Source: Pyricularia pennisetigena
Taxonomy: Eukaryota; Ascomycota; Sordariomycetes; Magnaporthales; Pyriculariaceae
NCBI RefSeq assembly: GCF_004337985.1
Contig: NC_043742.1
Coordinates: 6,820,641-6,884,640, forward strand
Length of the DNA stretch: 64,000 bases
Direction: 5' to 3'
A program made the position numbers and the translations under genes. Of this stretch, positions 46,460 to 58,277 are shown piece by piece. Position 1 is the stretch's first letter. Each line of letters starts with the position of its first letter. The notes below the pieces were generated by a model. That model saw only the letters and a list, made by a program, of their open reading frames with translations. It was not told the origin of the DNA and ran no database searches.

Positions 46460-47279
46460 TGTGGAAGGTTGATGTTTTCTGTATCGGAGTGTGGCGTCAA
46501 ATATGATCGGGAACTTGGTATATAGCAACTCTTCTATTATCGAGGAAGCTATACAGGGAACACAAAGCTGGACAGACCAAGAACAAAACAAAAAAAAAAG
46601 GGGGATATAACTTGCAGCAAGACTCATACATAAAATGTTTCTTCAACTCACCATCAACGTGGCCTGTTTCCCAGCAATTAAAAACGGCCGGCAGCAATGA
46701 AGATATGATTACGGGCTTTGTTGTCCTTTTCGGCGTGTCGTTCTCCGTCTTTCCCTTTCACATGGTAGCGATATATGGGTTGTCGAATTTAGCCGGAGGC
46801 TCTGCTCTCCATGGCCCAAAAGGGCATTATTGCAGGCACCTGCTCCCGCCCGGAAGCATGGCATGCAATTCCGCAGGACAGACAGATTCCTCTTGATCCG
46901 ATCTACCCCGCAGCCATTTGGGGCCAAGAACCAGGCCGTACGCGAAGGTGATGCGAACGGAGAACAGGACCAAGACTAACCGAACATCACACCACGTGGC
47001 TTGACATACACTACAACTCGACATCCGAACACGAGAAGGAAGACGCAAAATGTCATAAAAAAAAGAAAACGTCAATTATCCCTAATTCAGAACGCCCCCC
47101 CGGACAGAGGCTGGCTGGTCAAGTCATAAACAGGCAAATTGCCCCCGACCCAGCAGACTCTAAGACGTGCTTTTGTCTTCCTAGACTGGCCTGACTTCCC
47201 ATGTCATGCCTGCCTATGCAACCAGAAAAACCAAAGTGGAACAAAATAACAGAAACCGACACAGAAAAAGCCCACCCAT
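46460..47279. other. Intergenic, no supported gene
   Basis: 820 bp between the KDEL-protein promoter and the NIP1 3' end; short ORFs only. Confidence 0.55.
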
Positions 47280-50032
47280 CTACGCACGTACAGCTGCACC
47301 CAGAGCTCCACCGGTGAACTGCGTTCCACCAGCTTGCCGCTGTGTGTTGCCGCCAAACCGCGGGCCTCCCCTGCCGCCGCCTCTGCCCCTGCCGCCACCA
47401 CGGCCACCCCTGCCGCCCTGTCTCTCGAATGCGTTGCTTGTGCCCTGGGTCCTCTGTTCCAACGTACGCTCGTTTGACTCGATGAGCGAGCTGGCCTTGT
47501 CTGAGAGGGTAAGGGCAAGGCTCTGCAGACGGCTGAGCTCGACACCCTTCCGGAAGATGACCGTTTGTTTGACCTGGTCGAGGGCAGCGGCAAGCTCCTC
47601 GTGGCTGATCATTTTGCTCACGACGGCCGAGATCTTGGTCGACTCCAGCTCGAACATGTCGCTCAGCGTCTCGATGCTCAGCGTGTCGTAGAAGGGGGCG
47701 TATGTGAAAAGGTACGTCCTCAGACCCTCCTCCTGGATCTGCTTGGCAAGCATGGTCTTGATGGCATCCGTGTTAGGCATCAACTCCCAGATCTTGATGC
47801 TGTGAATAAACGACGTGGCCTTCTTCCACTCGCCAGCGGCAAGGGCCTTGGATGCCTGCATCACGTGGTCCCTGGTGTTCTCGGGGGGTCCAGTGAAGAT
47901 TTGTCTCTCATGGTACTCGAGCATGCGCCTGTAAGTCTTGCTGATGATGCGTTTCTTGATGTCGGGTGATGAGCCAGTCTGGGCCAGCAGAGGAATCTCA
48001 AGGAGCATGCTGCATGTGAGGTAGACGCATTCCAGCAGCTCCAAGTTGATGTGCATGTGGAAGGGCAGCTGCCTTTGCCTCTCTAACCTTTCCTGCTCGG
48101 GCGAGACCTGGTTGAACCTCTGGATCATCACACCCTGAGCGAGCAGCTCCTTCTGCCTGCCACTGCCGCAAATGTCTTGCAGAGTGTTCTGGGCATCGTA
48201 GACGAGCCCCTTGCGGAACGCACAGAGTCCGACCTGAACAAGCGTCCTGTTGTAGAGAATCTGGGTGAGAACGTCGAAGCTGCTGATGGTCTCTTGCAAG
48301 TGCGACATAAGCATCATGTCACGAGATTTGTAGTAGTCATCGTGCAGCGCCAGGAAGTAGATCTGGCACAGCATCGCTCGTGCTCTGTGGATGCCCTCGC
48401 TGTTTGCAAAGAGGTAGTTGCAAAGAACGTTGACCAGTTGGGCAGCCTCCACCGTCTGCTCGCGGGGGGTGATGCTGGACTCCTTGTCACCAACAGCCTT
48501 CCAGCTGTTCTCCTCGAGAATCTTGATGACTTGAGCGGGCTAGATTGTGTAACACTATAATTAGTACGCCATCCAGGCACGTGTCATACCAAACAGGTTG
48601 CAGTGCTTACCTTGAAGTAAACGTGATCAAGACGGCGCATGATGGCACGGTTCAAGCTCTCCTGAGGAATCTCGAGCGAGGCATCCTTGCGAAGACCCTC
48701 GTAGTAAAGCTGGGCACGGAAAATGATGTTGTACAGAGCACCCTCGTCACTCAGCCTCTCAATGTACTCTGAGGTGTGGGGGTCGATGGCTTGGAGAGAA
48801 CGGGTGAGCTCGTCGTCAAGCCTTTCCGTGTAGGACACGATGCTTCCAGGGATCTTGATGTACTTTTCGCCCTTCTCGAGGGTAGGGGGCTTCTCGTCGT
48901 CGTCCCACTCCTCGGCGCTCTCCAGCACGATGTGGTCCTTGTTCTCGTCGAGGACGGTCAACAGGAGAGACAGCTCCTTCTCTGCCGCCTTCCAGTGCTC
49001 GACAGACAGGGCCGCGCCTGCGCTGGTACCGATATCGAATCGTGAAGAGACGAGTGCGAGGAGAACACGGATCCGTTGGTAGGGCGTCTGGGCAATTTCG
49101 CCAAGCTTTTCCATGATCTTGATCTGCTCGCCACGGTCGGTGTTCTTCTTGCCACGAGACTCCAGGATTGCCCGCAGGTGCTTGAAGATACTCTCGGGGG
49201 TGAATTGCAGCGTCTTGCCACCCTTGCCGACCCTCGCGAAGCCCTCATCGTCTTCCTCGTCTTCTGCAGCGGCCTCGTCAAACGAGACCTTGGCGGCCTT
49301 CTTAGGCTTTGGTGCCGGCTGCTCCTCCTCGTCTTCTGTGTCCATCATAAACTCGAACTCGTCGGCCTTGTAGGCATCGATTTGTGCCTGGTACTCCTTG
49401 TTGTTCTTCTTGATGCGCTGCTTGACGGCATTCAGACCGCGAGCATTTGTGGCGTTCATCTTCTTGGGTGTGACCTTTTGCTTGGCCAGAGTCTCGTTCA
49501 TGAAGTCTTCCAAATCTGCGATGATCTTGATGTACATCTTGGGAGCAGTTGTACCGGTGCGCAACTTCTCAGCCTGGCGGTTAAGCTTGTCGAACTCTGC
49601 AGGGTGATCGTTCAATCAGTACTTGTAAATAAGCCACATTGCGCTTTCACGCGTCTCCATTTTCAATTCAGGCCTACCTGTTGCAATAGAGCCCCAGTCA
49701 TTGATCTTCATGCCGTTTGCGATGGCCGTCACAGTAGACTCGAGCTCATCGAGGCGCTTGTCCTTGGCACTCTTGACTTTTGTGGTCACTTCCGCATCGC
49801 TGTCTTCCTCATCGGAGGAGTCGTCATCCACCAAGAACTTTGCCGCACCCTTCTTCTTGCCGCCAGCGTCGGCGTCAGAATCGGAGTCGGAGTCATCATC
49901 GCCAGAACCGTCGTTGTCGGAGTCATCGCCCTCATCTTCGAGTTCTTCCTCCTCCTCTTCGGAGTAGAGCTCCTCCTCGTCAGAGCTGCTCTCACTAGAG
50001 CTCTCGTTGCCGCCACGGAAAAATCGAGACAT
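47280..50032 (-). CDS. NIP1: Translation initiation factor eIF3 subunit c
   Basis: Three exons: 50032-49678, 49596-48611 and 48539-47280; 866 aa, phases consistent. It begins [20 protein letters not shown], the typical eIF3c start, followed by long acidic Ser/Asp/Glu tracts that in yeast Nip1 bind eIF5 and eIF1. The central region ([13 protein letters not shown] to [10 protein letters not shown]) is helical. The C-terminal PCI domain lies at about residues 600-780 ([40 protein letters not shown]). The tail is Arg/Gly-rich. eIF3c scaffolds the eIF3 core and the multifactor complex on the 40S subunit. Introns are GTAGGC/CTGCAG and GTAAGC/TCTAG. Start chosen by the conserved N-terminus, not the longer upstream frame. 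Head-to-head with PRP8. Confidence 0.95.
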
Positions 50033-50620
50033 TCTGGGCAGATTTTTTGGTGGTGGTCGTGCTGGTTTTGTTGTGAAATTCGACCCTCGATTTCGCTCGA
50101 TGTCGCCGTCGGTTGGCAGTCGATTTCGCACACAAAGACGTCGCCCACCAAAATCCAGGTGGGGTTTTGCAAAAATTGGTGGGTTAGTCAGAGAGGGGGA
50201 TTCTCGCCTGGCCCATGTCAAATCTCTCGAGTCACGTGATTCAATAGGGACTTATTGACGCGCTAGTCTAGTGCTAGTGGCGCCGCGTTTCATTCAACGT
50301 GCCTTGCGTGCTTTGCATAAGGATCCAGAAAAAGTTGCGAGAGGCGTATTGTACTTGACAACGGCCGATCGCCTATCAAAAACAACGTCGTCGTCCCAAC
50401 ACCACCACATCTGGGAGCGACGTTTCCATCAACCGCCATCGCTGTGAGACTCTGCTTGTCTACGTACAGCGCCGCAAAGCATTTAAAAGACCTCGATAGC
50501 CTTGTTTCACTGTCACAACATTGCGACGTGATATACTGAACAGCTTAGTCGCCACCATCCGACTTCGCCGCGGTCGCGACGGGAGGTGAAGACGGGCTTG
50601 CGCTCGCTGGAACCAGCATC
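50033..50620. promoter_or_regulatory. Shared divergent promoter of NIP1 and PRP8
   Basis: 588 bp between the two ATGs, GC-rich, without an evident TATA box, as expected for constitutive genes. Both transcripts must start inside it. Confidence 0.5.
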
Positions 50621-53600
50621 ATGGCATTCCCTCCTCCCCCTCCCGGCTGGGGGCCACCACCGCCGCCACCGAGTGCTCCCCCTCCTCCGCCATCTTCAGC
50701 TCTTCCTCCTCCGCCGTCAGTCCCAGCGCCTCCTCCCCCGGGCTACCGACCGTCCAACGATCCCCACGCTGCAAAGTTCGAGCAGAAGAAGAAGGAATGG
50801 CTTCGCATGCAGAGGAATCGTTTTGGCGAGAAGCGCAAGAGCGGCTTCGTCGAAACCCAGAAAGCCGACATGCCCCCGGAGCACCTGCGCAAAATTGTGA
50901 AGGACATTGGTGATGTTTCCCAGAAAAAGTACACCAATGACAAGCGCAGCTATCTTGGTGCTCTGAAGTTTATGCCGCATGCCGTCATGAAGCTCTTGGA
51001 GAACATGCCGATGCCGTGGGAGTCTGCAAGGGAGGTCAAGGTTCTGTACCACGTCAACGGCTGTTTGACGCTGGTGAACGAGATTCCCCGCGTTATCGAG
51101 CCAGTATACCATGCGCAGTGGGCAACAATGTGGTTGGTTATGCGACAGGAGAAGCAGACTCGAATGTTATTCAAGCGAATGCGATTTCCTCCTTTCGACG
51201 ACGAAGAGCCGCCTTTGTCGTGGTCTGAAAACATTGAGGGTGTCGAGCCTTTGGAGCCAATCCAGCTTGAGCTTGACGAAGAGGAGGATGAAGCCGTGTA
51301 CGAGTGGTTCTACGATCATCGACCTCTTCTTGACACTCCGCATGTCAACGGACCAAGCTACAAGACATGGAACCTGACGCTGCAGCAAATGGCGACGCTC
51401 TACCGGCTGAGCACCCCACTTCTCACGAACACGATCGATCCAAACTATTTTTACCTGTTTGAGCGCAACAGCTTCTTCACAGCCAAGGCTTTGAATGTTG
51501 CGCTCCCTGGTGGACCGCGGTTCGAACCTCTGTACAAAGACATTGACCCTAACGACGAAGACTTTGGCGAGTTCAACGCCATCGACCGCATCATTTTCCG
51601 AAATCCGGTGAGGAATGAGTCTAGGGTTGCCTTCCCATACCTCTACAACCATCTGCCGAGGAGTGTGCAGATCTCTTGGTACTCTCACCCTCAGATCGTT
51701 TACAAGCAGCCTGAGAACCCCGATCTGCCTGCATTCCACTTTGACATGTCCATCAACCCCATTTCTTCAAGGGCTGTGGCACCAAGGAACATTGCAGTCA
51801 GCCATGAAGACGAGATTTTTGGTGTAGGGAACAACGAGGAGCCAGAGGATGAAGCATTCGAGCTTCCGCCTGCGCTCGAGCCCTTCCTTGACGGGGAGGA
51901 TTTGTACAATGAGGACACAGCTTCGGCCATCCAGCTGTGGTGGGCACCATTCCCTTTCGACCGACGATCCGGTCGTATGGTTCGGGCCCAAGATGTACCA
52001 TTGATCAAACAGTGGTACCTTGAGCACTGTCCGCCAAAGCAACCTGTCAAGGTCCGCGTGTCATACCAGAAGCTCTTGAAGACATACGTCCTCAACGAGC
52101 TGCACTCAAAGAAGCCAAAATCACTGCAGAAGCAAAACCTATTGAGGACACTGAAGCAAACAAAGTTCTTCCAGCAGACCACGATCGACTGGGTTGAAGC
52201 AGGTCTTCAGGTGTGCCGACAGGGTTTCAACATGCTCAACCTCCTTATCCACCGCAAGAACTTGACCTATCTTCACCTGGATTACAACTTTAACCTGAAG
52301 CCCGTCAAAACGTTGACGACCAAAGAGCGGAAGAAGTCACGCTTTGGAAATGCTTTCCACCTGATGCGTGAAATTCTGAGGTTGACCAAGCTTATTGTTG
52401 ACGCCCAAGTTCAGTATCGCCTTGGAAACATCGATGCCTTCCAGTTGGCTGACGGTATTCTATACGCCTTCAACCATGTCGGTCAGTTGACTGGTATGTA
52501 TCGGTACAAGTACAAACTCATGCATCAGATCCGTTCCTGCAAGGATCTCAAGCATTTGATTTACTACCGCTTCAACTCCGGTGCCGTAGGAAAGGGTCCT
52601 GGTTGTGGCTTCTGGGCCCCTGCCTGGCGTGTTTGGCTCTTCTTCATGCGCGGTATAATTCCGCTGCTGGAGCGGTGGCTCGGTAATTTGCTGTCACGTC
52701 AGTTCGAGGGTCGTCACAGCAAAGGTGTTGCCAAGACAGTGACGAAGCAGCGCGTCGAATCCCATTTCGACCTGGAGCTGCGAGCCTCGGTAATGGCAGA
52801 CCTGATGGACATGATGCCTGAGGGAATCAAGCAGAACAAGGTCAACACGGTTCTTCAGCATCTTTCCGAGGCTTGGAGATGTTGGAAGAGTAACATTCCA
52901 TGGAAGGTCCCCGGCTTGCCTGCGGCCATTGAGAATATAATTCTTCGGTATGTCAAGGCCAAGGCCGACTGGTGGATCTCGGTTGCCCATTACAACCGTG
53001 AACGTATTCGACGTGGTGCTACCGTCGACAAGACTGTGGCAAAGAAGAACGTTGGCCGTCTTACCCGTTTGTGGCTCAAGGCTGAGCAGGAGAGACAGCA
53101 CAATCACATGAAGGACGGTCCGTACGTATCATCGGAGGAGGCAGTGGCCATCTACACAACCACGGTCCACTGGCTGGAATCCCGCAAGTTCTCCCCGATC
53201 CCTTTCCCGAGTGTTTCCTACAAACACGACACCAAGATCCTCATTCTTGCCCTCGAACGTCTGCGAGAGTCCTACTCTACCAAGGGAAGGCTGAACCAGA
53301 GTCAGCGTGAGGAGCTGGCCTTGATCGAGCAGGCCTACGACAGTCCAGGGACAACATTGGAAAGGATCAAGCGTTTCTTGCTTACCCAGAGGGCGTTCAA
53401 GGAGGTTGGCATCGACATGAACGACAACTACAGTACCATCAACCCAGTGTACGACATTGAGCCAATCGAAAAGATTAGCGACGCCTACCTTGACCAGTAC
53501 TTGTGGTACCAGGCAGACCAGCGCCACTTGTTCCCCAACTGGATCAAGCCTGCAGACTCTGAGGTCCCGCCCCTGCTGGTTTACAAGTGGGCTCAGGGCA

Positions 53601-56600
53601 TCAACAACTTGCATGATGTCTGGGAAACCAAGAATGGCGAGTGCAACGTCATGATTGAGACGCAGCTCTCCAAGGTCTACGAGAAGATTGAGCTTACTCT
53701 TCTCAACTCGCTTCTGCGATTGATCATGGACCACAACCTGGCTGACTACATCACTGCCAAGAACAATGTGTCACTTACTTACAAGGACATGAACCACGTC
53801 AACAGTTACGGCATGATCCGCGGTCTTCAGTTCTCTGCATTTGTCTTCCAGTACTACGGTCTAATTCTGGATCTGTTACTGCTTGGACCTCAGCGAGCAA
53901 GTGAGATTGCTGGACCTCCGCAGTCTCCCAACGATTTTCTGCAATTCAAGGATCGGGAAACCGAAACAAAGCACCCGATCCGTCTGTACTCGAGGTACAT
54001 CGACAAGATTTGGGTGTTCCTGAGGTTCACAGCAGACGAATCCAGGGACCTCATCCAGCGTTTCCTCACCGAGCAACCTGATCCTAATTTCGAAAATGTT
54101 ATCGGCTACAAGACGAAGAAATGTTGGCCCCGTGATGCAAGGATGAGGCTGATGCGCCACGATGTCAACCTAGGCAGGGCCGTTTTTTGGGATCTCAAGA
54201 ACCGCCTGCCTCGATCCATCACCACCATCGAATGGGAAGACACGTTCGCCAGTGTTTACAGCAGGGACAACCCCAACCTGCTCTTCTCGATGTGTGGCTT
54301 TGAGGTTCGCATCTTGCCAAAATGCCGCAACCAAAACGAGGATTTCTCGGTCAAGGAGAGCGTATGGTCACTTGTAGACAACACGACCAAGGAGAGGACG
54401 GCACATGCTTTCCTTCAAGTTACCGAAGAGGACATCCAGAAGTTCAACAACCGTATTCGCCAGATTCTCATGTCTTCCGGGTCAACCACATTCACGAAGA
54501 TTGCCAACAAGTGGAACACTGCCTTGATTGCGCTCTTCACATACTACCGTGAAGCTGCTGTTTCGACAGTGGACCTCCTAGACACAATCGTGAAGTGCGA
54601 GACCAAGATCCAGACGCGTGTCAAGATTGGGTTGAACTCCAAGATGCCGTCCAGATTCCCCCCCGCTGTCTTTTACACCCCCAAGGAGCTGGGTGGTCTC
54701 GGCATGATCTCCGGCTCACACATTCTCATTCCTGCCAGCGACAAGAGGCTCAGCAAGCAAACCGACACTGGCATTTCGCATTTCCGTGCAGGCATGACGC
54801 ATGACGAGGAAACTCTCATCCCGTCAATCTACCGCTATGTAACCAGCTGGGAGTCTGAGTTTATCGACTCTCAGAGGGTGTGGACCGAGTATTCGCAGAA
54901 GCGGCTGGAGGCCAACCAACAGAACCGCCGACTGACTTTGGAGGATCTTGAGGATTCTTGGGACCGTGGTCTGCCCAGAATTGCAACACTGTTTCAGAAG
55001 GACCGGTCGACGCTCAGTTTCGACAAGGGATTCCGAGTTCGGTCCGAGTTCAAGATCTACCAGCTCATGAGGAACAACCCATTCTGGTGGACGAGCCAGC
55101 GCCACGACGGCAAGCTCTGGCAGCTCAACTCCTACCGGTGAGCACTTACGGGCCTTTGTTTTTCACCATGACACTTGGGCTATTTTTTACTGATACATTT
55201 GCCACAGAACCGATGTTATTCAAGCTCTTGGTGGTGTCGAAACCATTCTCGAGCACACTCTTTTCAAAGCGACCGGCTTCAGTTCGTGGGAGGGATTGTT
55301 CTGGGAGAAGGTCAGTAACAGCGCCATACGCACAGCCCCTGACCCTTACACTCTCTACCATCTTATAACCTGAGTAATTGTCTACTAACATGCCTCCAAT
55401 TATAGGCCAGCGGTTTTGAGGGTATGCACCTCGTTCTATCATTACTAATCTTTGCGATAGTATCTAACATCTTGTTACAGAGTCGATGAAATTCAAGAAG
55501 CTCACCAACGCGCAACGGTCCGGTCTCAGTCAAATTCCCAACCGTCGTTTTACCCTGTGGTGGTCACCTACCATCAACCGAGCCAACGTCTACGTCGGTT
55601 TCCAGGTCCAGCTTGATCTTACTGGAATTTTCCTCCGTAAGTCTTTGGTGCCATTTGATATTTTCTCCGGTCAACAACTAACACCAGCATACTTAATCTA
55701 GACGGTAAAATCCCCACACTCAAAATCTCGCTCATTCAGATCTTCCGAGCACATCTGTGGCAGAAGATCCACGAGTCGGTCGTCATGGACTTGTGTCAAG
55801 TTTTCGACCAGGAGCTTGAGTCTTTGGGCATCGAGACCTGCCAAAAGGAGACAATTCATCCCCGAAAGTCGTACAAGATGAACAGCTCCTGTGCTGATAT
55901 CCAGCTCTTTGCCACGCACAAGGTCAGTGCGACAGTGCCACCCGCAAATGTTGCTGAGAGTTGAGCTGACATTGCTTTATAGTGGAACGTAACCCGTCCC
56001 TCGATGCTTTTTGACACCAAAGACACCATCGAGAACACATCAACTTCAAAGTTCTGGATCGAGTAAGTGTTGCTACCCTTCTTTTTACTTTTTAACTCGG
56101 GACAAAATGCTAATGTCATCGGCAACAGTGTGCAATTGAGATACGGAGACTACGACTCCCACGACATAGAGCGATACGTCAGGTGAGTTGACATGTGGCG
56201 CCCGACAGGATACCTGCTGGAACCAACCCCAACCNNCCCCCCCCCCCCCCCATAGGATACTCCTGATGGAATGAGCGACTAACAACTCAACAACATCGTC
56301 AGGGCCAAATATCTCGACTACACCACTGACAGCATGAGTCTCTACCCGTCTGCAACTGGTCTAATGCTGGCTATAGATTTGGCGTACAACCTTTACGGAG
56401 GCTACGGACAGTACTTCCCTGGCCTCAAGGTCCTGATTCAGCAGGCGATGGCCAAAATCATGAAGTCCAACCCTGCGCTGTACGTCTTGCGCGAACGTAT
56501 CCGCAAGGGTCTTCAGCTCTATGCCTCGGAATCGAACCAGGAGTTCTTGAACTCTCAGAACTACTCGGAACTTTTCAGCAACCAGACGCAGCTCTTTATC

Positions 56601-56738
56601 GATGACACGAACGTCTATCGTGTCACTATCCACAAGACCTTTGAGGGTAACTTGACGACGAAACCCATCAACGGTGCAATCTTCATCTTCAACCCCCGCA
56701 CTGGACAGCTGTTCCTGAAGATTATCCACACGAGTGTC

Positions 56739-56788
<50 letters not shown>

Positions 56789-58277
56789 AGAAGTCGCGGC
56801 TTTGATCCGATCGTTGCCCGTCGAGGAGCAACCCAAACAGTTGATTGTCACTCGCAAGGGCCTGCTTGATCCCCTCGAGGTCAACTTGTTGGATTTCCCC
56901 AACATCTCTATCCGTGCTTCAGAGCTGCAGTTGCCATTCCAGGCTGCCATGAAAGTGGAAAAGCTCGGCGACATGATTCTTCGAGCAACCGAGCCGCAAA
57001 TGGTGCTCTTCAACCTGTTCGATGATTGGCTCAAGAGCATTTCGTCTTACACGGCATTTTCGCGTCTGGTCCTTATCCTCAGGGCCCTGCACGTCAACCA
57101 AGACAAGACCAAGCTCATCCTGAGGCCGGACAAGACTGTGATAACGCAGGACCACCACATCTGGCCGTCATTCACGGACGAAGAATGGATCAAGGTGGAG
57201 ACGCAGCTCCGTGATCTCATCCTGAATGACTACGGCAAGAAGAACAATGTCAATGTGGCGAGCCTGACCAGTTCAGAAGTGCGAGACATCATCTTGGGTA
57301 TGGAGATCTCTTCGCCGTCCATGCAAAGGCAGCAGGCTGCAGAGATCGAGAAGCAGCAGCAGGAGCAGCAGCAGCTCACTGCGGTTACCACCAAGACTCA
57401 AAATGTGCACGGAGAGGAGATTATCGTCACGACAACGTCTCAGTTCGAGCAGCAGACCTTTGCCTCCAAGACCGAATGGCGCACCAGGGCCATTGCCTCG
57501 TCTAACCTTCGAACTAGGGCAAACAACATCTACGTGTCGTCGACCGATGGCAGCTTGGACGACATGACATACGTCATGCCAAACAACATTTTGAAAAAGT
57601 TCATACAGATTGCCGACTTGCGTGTGCAAGTCGCCGGCTACCTGTACGGATCTTCGCCACCGGACAACTCTCAGGTCAAGGAGGTCAAGTGCATTGTTCT
57701 TGTCCCTCAAATCGGCGGCCTGCGCAACGTGCAGCTTCCTCAGAACCTGCCGGTGCACGACACGCTGAAGGGCATGGAGCCCCTGGGTGTTATCCACACC
57801 ATGTCGGGCAACGAGCTGCCGTACATGTCCGCTGTGGACGTCACAGAACACGCCAAGCTCCGAGATGCGCATCCCGAGTGGCAGGATGAAGGCCGTGAGA
57901 CCCTGACTGTTACCGTCTCATTCACTCCCGGCAGTGTTTCCCTGTCGGCGTGGGCGCTTACACCGCAGGGTTACAAGTGGGGCGTGGACAACAAGGACAT
58001 TCAGAGCGACCAGCCGCAAGGATTCACGACGACCATGGGCGAAAAGCGCAAGCTTCTCCTCAGCCCTCGCTACAAGGGCTTCTTCCTGGTGCCGGACAAT
58101 GGCAAGTGGAACTACAGCTTCATGGGCTCGGCCTTCTCTGGTTTGCTGAAGAAGCCGGTGCCCGTCAAGCTCGACACCCCGGCGCCCTTCTACAGCGACA
58201 TACACCGACCGCTGCACTTCCAGAACTTTGCAGAGCTTGAGGACATTTGGGTTGACCGGACGGATAATTTTGCATAG
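50621..58277 (+). CDS. PRP8: Spliceosomal protein Prp8 (U5 snRNP)
   Basis: Eight exons: 50621-55137, 55208-55310, 55407-55422, 55481-55636, 55702-55922, 55983-56062, 56129-56182 and 56303-58277; 2373 aa with every phase checked. Exon 3 is only 16 nt (GCC AGC GGT TTT GAG G) and is required for [20 protein letters not shown]. The N-terminus is a polyproline segment ([17 protein letters not shown]). The large exon covers the N-terminal, reverse-transcriptase-like and linker/endonuclease-like regions; the RNase H-like domain is in exons 4-8; and the JAB1/MPN domain ends the protein ([10 protein letters not shown]), which regulates Brr2. Prp8 forms the spliceosome's catalytic cavity. No intein is present, although PRP8 is a common fungal intein host. 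All seven introns lie in the last 45% of the gene. Intron 7 contains two undetermined bases beside a C run. Confidence 0.97.
56235..56236. other. Undetermined bases beside a poly-C run
   Basis: Two N followed by 15 C (56237-56251) in PRP8 intron 7. The run length, and so the exact intron size, is uncertain; the coding frame is unaffected. Confidence 0.95.

Noticed and set aside
45869..46525. 218-codon plus-strand ORF opposite the KDEL protein
   Set aside because: Shadow of a GC-biased gene; the minus strand has the signal peptide and KDEL end.
50621..58277. PRP8 intein
   Set aside because: The coding sequence reads through the usual Prp8 core without any insertion or intein splicing motifs.
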